Shown here: positions 1 through 5,450 of the stretch, in pieces
Layout: each line of letters begins with the position of its first letter
Position numbering within the stretch: the stretch's first letter is position 1
DNA from: Victivallales bacterium
Lineage (GTDB): Bacteria > Verrucomicrobiota > Lentisphaeria > Victivallales > Victivallaceae
Reading direction: 5' to 3'
Assembly (NCBI GenBank): GCA_030634125.1
Contig: DAOWBJ010000106.1
Coordinates: forward strand, 1-6,393
Length of the DNA stretch: 6,393 bases
Translations under genes and position numbers: made by a program
The notes under the pieces: model-generated
The model's input: the letters and a program-made list of their open reading frames with translations, nothing else
Told to the model about the DNA's origin: nothing
The model's database searches: none

Positions 1-1
1 G

Positions 2-811
2 CCGGGCTGGGACGGACTCAAAACCGCCAAAAAAGTTCGGGAAATTGATAACAATATTGAAATTGTGGTTATGACCGCGTATGCTGACCATACTCAAAAC
101 ACTATTGCTGAAGAAGTGGGAATGCCGGAAAAATTGCTCTACATTAAAAAACCGTTCCAAACGGAAGAAATTTTTCAGCTCGCTATGTCTTTGACTGCTA
201 AATGGAGTGCAGAACATCTTGAACGGATGCGTCGCCGGTGGCTTGAAAAAACGCTTGTCTGCATGCGTACGGCAAGACATTATGAAGATGTGCCCAACAG
301 TACTTATGTCGCGACACTTAATTCTTTTCTCGCTTTTTTGAACACAGGCAAAGGAATAATCGCGGAGTGGGATACCGAACAGGAAGAATGGGTTTTGAAA
401 GGCAGTAAAAATGTTGACGAAGCTTCCGCTAAGGAATTTTTCAAAAAAAATTCGCAGCAATTGCTTAAAAACAACGCAATTCAGAATAATGTTGATGGTG
501 TTTATATAATTCCACTGAAAAACAATGAATGTTCTGTAACAGTAGGGCTTTATGATGTCCAGACTCAAACTGATCCAGAATGGTATAAGTTGTTGAATAT
601 GTTGTTGATAACCTCGATTGAAGGATTGGAAAATGCTTCAATAAAAGCAAAAAATTATTGTGAAACAAACAAAAACTGTAAGTTTATGGCTACCGCGAAA
701 GAAATGCGTTCCGATTTGAAAGAATTACAGGAAAGACACAAGTCAGATAAAGGAGTAAAACTATTATTCCAAAAGATTGACAAAGTCATCAAAACATCCA
801 ACACAGAATAA
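2..811 (+). CDS. Response regulator, receiver domain plus GAF-like C-terminal region (5' partial)
   Basis: The gene enters from the left edge; its frame is open from base 2, giving 269 visible residues. The first ~65 residues are the second half of a CheY-like receiver domain: PGWDGL after beta3, then the beta4 MTAYAD block with the conserved Thr, then KKPF with the conserved Lys at the end of beta5. The phospho-acceptor Asp lies outside the window. The spacing and the LTAKW segment after it resemble receiver domains in large hybrid kinases and in DUF3369-type regulators. From about residue 110 to 220 the pattern (TLNSFLAFL, GIIAEWD, VYIIPLKNN, SVTVGLYD, then a long helix) suggests a degenerate GAF-like domain. 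The last ~50 residues are charged and helical. I see no HTH, HD-GYP, GGDEF or kinase motif, so the output is unknown; it may act by protein contact. Receiver call is firm; GAF-like call is inference. Confidence 0.85.
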   Translation, partial: PGWDGLKTAKKVREIDNNIEIVVMTAYADHTQNTIAEEVGMPEKLLYIKKPFQTEEIFQLAMSLTAKWSAEHLERMRRRWLEKTLVCMRTARHYEDVPNSTYVATLNSFLAFLNTGKGIIAEWDTEQEEWVLKGSKNVDEASAKEFFKKNSQQLLKNNAIQNNVDGVYIIPLKNNECSVTVGLYDVQTQTDPEWYKLLNMLLITSIEGLENASIKAKNYCETNKNCKFMATAKEMRSDLKELQERHKSDKGVKLLFQKIDKVIKTSNTE

Positions 812-848
812 GCCTGAGTTTTTATTTAAATACGGGTCTTCACCAAAA

Positions 849-926
849 TTAGACGGAATGGGTCTAATGCGTGGCAAAATGCCACTTAAGTTTCGCCCGC
901 TGCACCAGCGACCGCGGTCAAGCGGT
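849..926 (+). other. Cluster of short inverted repeats 3' of the response regulator
   Basis: Four perfect inverted repeats lie one after another in the 119-nt gap to ychF: TTAGAC/GTCTAA (849-854, 862-867), GTGGC/GCCAC (871-875, 881-885), CGCTG/CAGCG (898-902, 906-910) and ACCGC/GCGGT (911-915, 922-926), the last followed by a T run. Alternative pairings exist: CGGG at 833-836 with CCCG at 896-899, and CCGCT at 897-901 with AGCGG at 921-925, both of which compete with the third hairpin. This is either a structured 3' UTR ending in a terminator or a small RNA released from it. It does not match SRP RNA, tRNA or any riboswitch I know. The pairings are seen directly; a functional RNA is inference. 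Confidence 0.4.
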
Positions 927-932
927 TTTTTT
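911..932 (+). terminator. Intrinsic terminator of the response regulator transcript
   Basis: A 5-bp stem ACCGC/GCGGT with a 6-nt loop is followed directly by a run of T (six after the stem, seven counting its last base). It ends at the stop codon of the convergent ychF gene, so the U tract of this transcript overlaps the end of ychF. The short stem makes it moderate in strength, but the T run and the position fit well. Confidence 0.65.
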
Positions 933-2031
933 ATACAGAAAACCTTACATGAATGACGTCTCCGTCCTGTACTATATAATCTTTTCCTTCAATCCGCAAT
1001 TTACCGGCGGCTTTGGCTCCATTCCAGCCATGATATTCAAGTATATCATCATAAGCGACAACTTCCATGCGGATGAATCCACGGCACATGTCTGTATGGA
1101 TTTTCCCGGCCGCCTGAGGCGCGGGAGTACCTTTGGTAATTGTCCACGCTCTCGTTTCCATCGGGCCGGCAGTGAAAAATGTAATATGCTTGAGCAGGCG
1201 GTATCCAGTATGAATTACCCGCGTTAAACCTGTTTCAGTTACGCCGAGGTCTTCGAGAAACATCTCCACGTCTTCAGGATCAAGCTGCCGCATTTCCTCT
1301 TCCAGTTTAGCGCAAACCGGAATAACTTCCATATTATGTTCTTTGCCGTAGGCAATCAGTTTTTTTGTTGCTTCGTTTTTTCCGAATTCACGGAAATTAT
1401 CTTCATCGACGTTCGCGCAGATAAATGCCGGCATGATTGCTAAAAGTCCAAGTCCTTTCGCTATTTCCGTTTCAACCTGGTTTGTTTCATCATATTCAGG
1501 ACGTTTGCCGTCAGCAAGTTGTTCTTTAAATTTCATAGCCAATTCTAATTCAGCTTTGACATCAGCATCCCCTGAACGCATAAGTTTTTTTGATTTTTCC
1601 AATTTGCGCTCAAGCATATCAAGATCAGCTAACATCAATTCAGTCATAATGACTTCAATATCATTAACGGGATCGATTTCACCGTCAACATGAACCACGT
1701 CGGGATCTTCAAATACTCTCACGACATGAGCGATAGCGTCAACTGAACGCACATGTCCAAGGAATTGATTTCCCAAACCCTGACCTTCGCTGGCACCTTT
1801 GACCAGACCTGCAATATCAATAAATTTTAAAGTTGAAGGAATCAGTTTAGCTGAATTCTCTAATTCCGCTAAAACCCGCATACGCTCATCCGGCACAGTT
1901 ACAATTCCGGTATTCGGCTCGATTGTGCAGAACGGAAAATTCGCCGCTTCGGCACCGCCGCCGCTTAAAGCATTAAACAAAGTGGATTTTCCAACATTAG
2001 GCAGACCCACAAAACCACATGAAAAACTCAT
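931..2031 (-). CDS. ychF: Redox-regulated ATPase YchF (Obg-like ATPase, OLA1 family)
   Basis: A cytosolic P-loop NTPase of the TRAFAC/Obg group that prefers ATP over GTP and associates with ribosomes; in E. coli it is linked to oxidative-stress responses and translation. At 366 residues it is full length (E. coli 363). G1 is GLPNVGKST at residues 9-17, the NFPFCTIEPN block with the G2 Thr at 31-40, and G3 DIAG at 72-75. G4 is NVDE at 207-210, the NxxE form that explains ATP preference, in place of NKxD. A coiled-coil insertion lies around 135-175, and the C-terminal TGS domain (about 284-366) carries the typical FTAGPMETRAWTI and APQAAGKIHTD blocks. The ATG at 2031 has AGGA 11 nt upstream and starts the usual MxFxCGFVGLPN end. 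It is convergent with the upstream regulator and lies downstream of a terminator, so it is probably transcribed alone, though I could not place its promoter. Confidence 0.98.
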   Translation of the reverse strand: MSFSCGFVGLPNVGKSTLFNALSGGGAEAANFPFCTIEPNTGIVTVPDERMRVLAELENSAKLIPSTLKFIDIAGLVKGASEGQGLGNQFLGHVRSVDAIAHVVRVFEDPDVVHVDGEIDPVNDIEVIMTELMLADLDMLERKLEKSKKLMRSGDADVKAELELAMKFKEQLADGKRPEYDETNQVETEIAKGLGLLAIMPAFICANVDEDNFREFGKNEATKKLIAYGKEHNMEVIPVCAKLEEEMRQLDPEDVEMFLEDLGVTETGLTRVIHTGYRLLKHITFFTAGPMETRAWTITKGTPAPQAAGKIHTDMCRGFIRMEVVAYDDILEYHGWNGAKAAGKLRIEGKDYIVQDGDVIHVRFSV

Positions 2032-2060
2032 TATAAAAAGATTCCTGAATTGTATTAAGC

Positions 2061-2087
2061 AAAAAGAGCCCGTCCAAAGACGGGCCC
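2061..2087 (-). terminator. Strong intrinsic terminator after the TIGR04073-like gene
   Basis: On the minus strand GCCCGTC (2085-2079) pairs with GACGGGC (2074-2068) around a TTTG loop; one G-U and one G-C pair extend the stem to 9 bp, followed by TTTTT (2065-2061). It ends the transcript of the small secreted-protein gene at 2110 and separates it from ychF. Confidence 0.85.
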
Positions 2088-2109
2088 GAAGTTTTCTTAA
2101 GAGTAAATA

Positions 2110-2553
2110 TTAGTATTTTTCGCTCAAAGCGTTATCGTCATAGAAGAAATTGAAAGCGTTATGCTCTCTGTCAATAACCCAGGCTGGACGCATCAACGGA
2201 CCATAACCCCAGCCGACATCCTCCGCGTCATCAGTACAGCCCGGTAAAGGCATATAGAATGTAAGAATATCAGTTACTCCGACAACCGCACGAGCCACAG
2301 TCATCGCGACGCCCCTGAATACACCATAACTAAGGGCGGCAAGATTTCCTTTCTCCTCGGCAACATCCAAAGGCTGCTGTATCAATTCCAAAGGACCGCA
2401 AATTATATTTATAACGCCTCTGCCCAGCTTTTCCAAAGGACCACTTTGATCACCATACACGATATCCTGTTCATCTTGAGCAAAACATTGTGGTGCAAAG
2501 CACACAGCTGAAAGGATGAACAACAGAACTAAACATTTTTTAAAAAATTTCAT
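2110..2553 (-). CDS. Small secreted protein, exosortase system-associated TIGR04073 family type
   Basis: Predicted exported protein of 147 residues. The N-terminus is a type I signal peptide: MKFFKK, a hydrophobic core LVLLFILSAVCFA, and a likely cut after CFA at residue 25. The Cys residues are not in a good lipobox. The mature part contains KLGRG at 42-46, then a Gly/Ala-rich stretch with alternating glycines (75-93), VTDILTFYMPLP at 93-104 and YGPLMRPAWV at 117-126. These match the pattern I know from TIGR04073, small proteins found in Lentisphaerae and Verrucomicrobia with exosortase/PEP-CTERM systems; their molecular role is unknown. Start chosen at the ATG at 2553, which has AAAGGT 7 nt upstream; an in-frame TTG at 2571 would add six residues but lacks a Shine-Dalgarno site and would put charged residues before MKFFKK. 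Monocistronic. Family call is by motif memory, so moderately sure. Confidence 0.8.
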   Translation of the reverse strand: MKFFKKCLVLLFILSAVCFAPQCFAQDEQDIVYGDQSGPLEKLGRGVINIICGPLELIQQPLDVAEEKGNLAALSYGVFRGVAMTVARAVVGVTDILTFYMPLPGCTDDAEDVGWGYGPLMRPAWVIDREHNAFNFFYDDNALSEKY

Positions 2554-2560
2554 TAAAGTC

Positions 2561-2566
2561 ACCTTT
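2561..2566 (-). promoter_or_regulatory. Ribosome binding site deciding the start of the TIGR04073-like gene
   Basis: AAAGGT on the minus strand, 7 nt before the ATG at 2553. It lies inside the N-terminal extension that a TTG start at 2571 would give, and so favours the shorter 147-residue protein. Confidence 0.7.
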
Positions 2567-2573
2567 GCCAAGT

Positions 2574-2606
2574 ATTATGTTATAAAATTAATAAGTATCA
2601 AGCCAA
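2574..2606 (-). promoter_or_regulatory. Possible promoter of the TIGR04073-like gene
   Basis: Two overlapping candidates occur on the minus strand: TTGGCT (2606-2601) with TATAAC (2584-2579), spacer 16; and TTGATA (2601-2596) with CATAAT (2579-2574), spacer 16. The first gives a leader of about 19 nt, the second would begin almost at the Shine-Dalgarno site, so the first is preferred. The region is AT-rich, so chance matches are likely. Confidence 0.35.
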
Positions 2607-2624
2607 TTTTCTATGATTTAAACC

Positions 2625-2653
2625 TTGACCTTTGAAAATATAAGCGGTATTTT
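2625..2653 (+). promoter_or_regulatory. Candidate promoter of queF-argJ
   Basis: TTGACC (2625-2630) and TATTTT (2648-2653) are separated by 17 nt, predicting a start near 2660 and a leader of about 80 nt before queF. The rest of the 185-nt divergent region 2554-2738 is AT-rich; I see no preQ1 riboswitch or clear operator in it. AAGGA at 2727-2731 is the queF ribosome binding site, 7 nt before the ATG. Confidence 0.4.
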
Positions 2654-2738
2654 AAAAAAATCAAGGGAATTTAAAGCATAATTATTATGGAATAAGTTAT
2701 TTTATACACAATTAGATTAAAATATTAAGGATTTTATT

Positions 2739-3164
2739 ATGAACAAAAAACAAAGATTTTCTGATTTGACCTTATTAAGCGGCTCGGAAAACAAATATCC
2801 AAACTCGCCTGATGACGCGCAACTGGAAGCTTTTGACAATATTTATCAGGACAGAGATTATGTTATTACTTTTGACTGCCCTGAATACACCTCGCTTTGC
2901 CCGGTAACAAATCAACCGGATTTCGGACACATCATAATCCGTTATGTCCCCGACAAAAAATGTATTGAAAGCAAATCCCTCAAACTTTTCCTGTTTTCAT
3001 TCAGAAATCACAATACTTTTCACGAGGAATCCGCAAACAGCATTCTCGACGCGCTGGTGAAAGCATGCGCTCCACGTAAAGCTGAAGTCATCGGCAAATT
3101 CCGTCCCCGCGGCGGAATAGCTATAAATGTCAAAGCCACATACGGAGGCAAAATTGATGAATAA
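2739..3164 (+). CDS. queF: NADPH-dependent 7-cyano-7-deazaguanine reductase (preQ0 reductase)
   Basis: Reduces the nitrile of preQ0 to the amine of preQ1 using two NADPH, the last free-base step before the queuine-type base is inserted into tRNA for queuosine. The protein has 141 residues and belongs to the short, unimodular T-fold type (B. subtilis 165), not the long E. coli type. The catalytic Cys54 lies in YTSLCPVTNQPDFG (residues 51-63), with the proton-donor Asp61 in PDFG. ESKSLK at 77-82 is the QueF signature for NADPH binding, and FHE at 94-96 supplies the substrate-binding Glu. The C-terminal FRPRGGIAI is also typical. The ATG at 2739 has AAGGA 7 nt upstream. The last 8 nt overlap argJ. 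No other queuosine gene is in the window, so the pathway must be completed elsewhere. Confidence 0.97.
   Translation: MNKKQRFSDLTLLSGSENKYPNSPDDAQLEAFDNIYQDRDYVITFDCPEYTSLCPVTNQPDFGHIIIRYVPDKKCIESKSLKLFLFSFRNHNTFHEESANSILDALVKACAPRKAEVIGKFRPRGGIAINVKATYGGKIDE
3144..3148 (+). promoter_or_regulatory. Ribosome binding site deciding the argJ start
   Basis: GGAGG lies 8 nt before the ATG at 3157, inside the 3' end of queF. An in-frame ATG at 3127 would give a 10-residue longer protein but has no Shine-Dalgarno site, so 3157 is the start. Confidence 0.85.
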
Positions 3165-4386
3165 ACATTATTCTTTCCTGGAAAACGGCTCCATAACTTC
3201 TCCGGCAGGCTTCAAAGCCTCCGGGATTGCCGCTGGTTTAAAGCTAAGCGGCGCTCCGGATATGGCAATGATTTATTCGGATACCCCGGCAAATTTTTCA
3301 GCTGCATTTACTTCATGTGTATTCGCGGCTGCCCCGGTTCTCCTGGGACGCGAGCGTGTAAGGAATCAAAAAACATTGCGTGCGGTAGTCGTAAACAGTG
3401 GTAACGCCAATTCCTGCACGGGGAAAACAGGAATGAGCAACGCTGATAAAATGTGCGAATTAGCGGCACGGGACTTATCCGTTCAGCCTGAAGAAGTAAT
3501 TATTTCTTCAACCGGCAGAATTGGAGTTCAACTGCCGATGGAAATAATCTCCAAAGGCATCAAAAAGGCGGCATCATCTTTGGATTACACTTCCGGCGCT
3601 GAAGCGGCAGCGGCGATAATGACCACCGATACCGTCCCGAAAAACACGGCTGTAAGTATTGAACTGAGCTCCGGCAAAGTAACTCTTGGCGCAATGACTA
3701 AAGGTGTCGGCATGATCGATCCTGATATGCACGTACCCCATGCGACAATGCTCTGCTACATCACCACCGACGCGGTAATCGATAACTCATTGCTCAAGGA
3801 TTTTCTCGGACGCGCTGTTGAGAATTCATTCAACCGTATTACAATTGACGGCGACATGAGCACGAATGACACAACTCTTATGTTGGCTAACGGTGCTTCA
3901 GGTGTTGAAATCAAGGCTGGTTCCAAGGACGCGGAAATATTTTATCATGCTTTGCAAACGCTTTTGCAGCAGCTTGCGCGCGAAATGGTCATGGACGGCG
4001 AAGGCGCGACCAAATTTGTAACCATTTACATAGAAAACGCCAAAGACGCCGCTTCCGCCAAAGTTTGCGCGGAATCAATCGCCAACTCTTTATTATGTAA
4101 AACCGCCTGGTTTGGTTCAGACCCGAATTGGGGCAGAATTGTCGCGGCATTAGGTTATTCAGGTGTTGATTTCGACCCTGATCTTGTCAATATTAATTAC
4201 GATGATCACGCGGTAGTTATCAAAGGCGGCGACGCCGGAACCCCGGAAGTGGAGCTTGCCAAAATTCTACAAAACCGCGAGTTTTCAATCACCGTGGACA
4301 TGAATGCCGGAAACGCGAAATATTGGGTTTGGACATGCGATATTTCCTACGAATACGTAAAAATAAACGCCGAATACCACACTTGA
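3157..4386 (+). CDS. argJ: Glutamate N-acetyltransferase / amino-acid N-acetyltransferase (ornithine acetyltransferase)
   Basis: Transfers the acetyl group from N-acetylornithine to glutamate, closing the acetyl cycle of arginine synthesis; bifunctional members also use acetyl-CoA. The precursor has 409 residues (family about 390-410) and cleaves itself before a Thr that becomes the N-terminal nucleophile of the beta chain: here Ala196-Thr197 in PHATML. The block KGVGMIDPDM at 182-191 and YITTDA at 201-206 frame it. Other family marks are VVVNSGNANSCTG (77-89), the SSTG oxyanion-hole segment (117-120), TIDGDMSTNDT (229-239), DGEGATK (280-286), FGSDPNWGRI (319-328) and the C-terminal NAEYHT (404-409) whose Asn and Thr contribute to the active site. 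Four extra residues appear just before the cleavage site. It overlaps queF by 8 nt and should be translationally coupled to it. No other arg gene is nearby. Bifunctionality cannot be decided from sequence alone. Confidence 0.97.
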   Translation: MNKHYSFLENGSITSPAGFKASGIAAGLKLSGAPDMAMIYSDTPANFSAAFTSCVFAAAPVLLGRERVRNQKTLRAVVVNSGNANSCTGKTGMSNADKMCELAARDLSVQPEEVIISSTGRIGVQLPMEIISKGIKKAASSLDYTSGAEAAAAIMTTDTVPKNTAVSIELSSGKVTLGAMTKGVGMIDPDMHVPHATMLCYITTDAVIDNSLLKDFLGRAVENSFNRITIDGDMSTNDTTLMLANGASGVEIKAGSKDAEIFYHALQTLLQQLAREMVMDGEGATKFVTIYIENAKDAASAKVCAESIANSLLCKTAWFGSDPNWGRIVAALGYSGVDFDPDLVNINYDDHAVVIKGGDAGTPEVELAKILQNREFSITVDMNAGNAKYWVWTCDISYEYVKINAEYHT

Positions 4387-4410
4387 GGCGAACGTCGCCC
4401 TCGTTTATAT
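4385..4410 (+). terminator. Weak intrinsic terminator after argJ
   Basis: GGCGA/TCGCC (4387-4391, 4395-4399) around ACG, extendable by GA/TC pairing over a bulged C, begins in the argJ stop codon and is followed by GTTTATAT. The tail is poor in uninterrupted T, so termination may be incomplete. A new promoter follows about 20 nt later, which supports a transcript boundary here. Confidence 0.45.
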
Positions 4411-4431
4411 AAAAAAAAAGTTATTCAGCCC

Positions 4432-4460
4432 TTGACGAAAAGGGATAGCTTTTGTATATT
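4432..4460 (+). promoter_or_regulatory. Sigma70-type promoter of the nagB-like/PIG-L operon
   Basis: TTGACG (4432-4437) and TATATT (4455-4460) match the consensus at 5 of 6 positions each and are separated by an ideal 17 nt. Transcription should start near 4466-4468, giving a leader of about 42 nt that carries an inverted repeat and then AAGGAG at 4495-4500, 8 nt before the ATG at 4509. It is the best promoter in the window. Confidence 0.7.
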
Positions 4461-4461
4461 A

Positions 4462-4478
4462 AGTGGAAAATATCCACT
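4462..4478 (+). promoter_or_regulatory. Perfect inverted repeat at the predicted transcription start (operator or 5' hairpin)
   Basis: AGTGGA (4462-4467) and TCCACT (4473-4478) flank a 5-nt centre. It begins 2 nt after the -10 box and spans the expected +1. As DNA it could be the operator of a dimeric repressor blocking transcription; as RNA, only part of the stem would be in the transcript if it starts at 4466-4468, which favours the operator reading. It does not match a NagR/GntR or NagC site that I know. Confidence 0.45.
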
Positions 4479-4508
4479 AAATTAAAACATTAATAAGGAG
4501 TTTGAAGT

Positions 4509-5435
4509 ATGAGACCACTTAGCAAAGTCGCACCGGAATGGTGGGATTACACAACTTTAGATCGTGAAATTCTCGATGCCGCCGCTAAAATTACAATTGA
4601 CACACTCAAAGATTACGAACGTCCGGGTTTCAAAATTAATATTTATGATACGATTCAGGACTTTTACTGCGCTGAAGCTCTCGAATATATTAAAGTATGG
4701 CAACAGGCTACTCCTGAAAATCCGGTCGGCCTTTGCGGTCCAATCGGTCCTACTGAACAACTTTCGCTGGTCGCTCAAATGGTCAACGCTATGAATCTGG
4801 ATTTGAAAAACTGCCATTTCTGGGGCATGGATGAATGGATGGTTGACGGCAAAGCCGCTGACATTAATTTCCCATTGGGTTTTGCTAAAGCTGATATGGA
4901 TTTATGCTTCAACAAAATTAGCGAAGAACTCAAAATGCCTATGGAAAACATGCATTTCCCATCAGAAGACCCGACCGAATACATCGAATCATGGGGCAAA
5001 GCCCGCTGCCTGCTGATGCAGGGCGGACAAGGCGAAACTAAACACTGGGCTTTCAATGATCCATTGAAACGTGAAGGTAAATACAAAGATAATCCTCCGA
5101 CACCTGAAGAATACCGCCAGCTCTCTACACGTCAAGTTGAACTGCATCCTATCACTTTGATGCAGAACGCGCGTACTTCCGGCGGCGGAACCGTTCAAAA
5201 CGTTCCTTCTTCAGCGGTTACAGTCGGTCCTGTTCAAACATGGCAGTCTGAAAAAATCTCAATCTGGCATCCGGGACACCATGACAATCCATTCGGAATG
5301 CGTCTGACTACTTACATGATCTCTAAGAAAATGGCTGACTCAACTGTTCCAATGTCATTGCTCTCAGATCATCCTGACGTTCAATTCAGCTTCTTCCGCG
5401 ACGGCTTCGGCGCATGCGATGTGGAAATGCATTAA
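4509..5435 (+). CDS. NagB-like sugar-phosphate deaminase/isomerase (glucosamine-6-phosphate isomerase family)
   Basis: A cytosolic protein of 308 residues with the NagB/RpiA fold; E. coli NagB (266), which converts glucosamine-6-phosphate to fructose-6-phosphate plus ammonia, is the reference. Landmarks align in order: GLCGPIGPTEQL (74-85) at the phosphate loop, FWGMDEW (104-110) for the NagB MDEY block, with Asp108 at the catalytic Asp72; GGQGETKHWAFNDP (172-185) for GGVGNDGHIAFNEP; VPSSAVTVGP (232-241) for VPTQALTVG; and PMSLLSDHP (281-289). His143 is kept (His179), but Asp141 becomes Thr177 and Glu148 becomes Asp184. An insertion of about 40 residues (186-225, PLKREG to ARTSGGG) sets it apart from true NagB. 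It therefore belongs to a divergent subfamily, and substrate and deaminase activity are unproven. First gene of a two-gene operon with a PIG-L deacetylase; strong AAGGAG 8 nt upstream of its start. Confidence 0.88.
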   Translation: MRPLSKVAPEWWDYTTLDREILDAAAKITIDTLKDYERPGFKINIYDTIQDFYCAEALEYIKVWQQATPENPVGLCGPIGPTEQLSLVAQMVNAMNLDLKNCHFWGMDEWMVDGKAADINFPLGFAKADMDLCFNKISEELKMPMENMHFPSEDPTEYIESWGKARCLLMQGGQGETKHWAFNDPLKREGKYKDNPPTPEEYRQLSTRQVELHPITLMQNARTSGGGTVQNVPSSAVTVGPVQTWQSEKISIWHPGHHDNPFGMRLTTYMISKKMADSTVPMSLLSDHPDVQFSFFRDGFGACDVEMH

Positions 5436-5450
5436 TCAGGGAGTTAACTC

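Noticed and set aside
812..930. SRP RNA, tRNA or tmRNA in the gap between the regulator and ychF
   Set aside because: Several hairpins are present, but there is no SRP tetraloop/GGAAGCAGCC-type core, no TTCAAATC-type T arm, no CCA end and no acceptor stem.
871..1227. Plus-strand open frame overlapping the 3' end of ychF
   Set aside because: It lies antisense to the well-conserved TGS domain of ychF, starts inside the hairpin cluster and has no domain. Other antisense frames inside ychF, the nagB-like gene and the regulator were rejected for the same reason.
2041..2060. Promoter for ychF with TACAAT as -10 box on the minus strand
   Set aside because: The start of transcription it predicts would fall at or after the ychF ribosome binding site (AGGA at 2046-2043), and the -35 would sit in the terminator with only 3 of 6 matches.
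2654..2738. preQ1 riboswitch in the queF leader
   Set aside because: The leader is AT-rich and shows neither the GC-rich small hairpin with an A-rich tail of preQ1-I nor the longer pseudoknot of preQ1-II, and QueF makes preQ1 rather than importing it.
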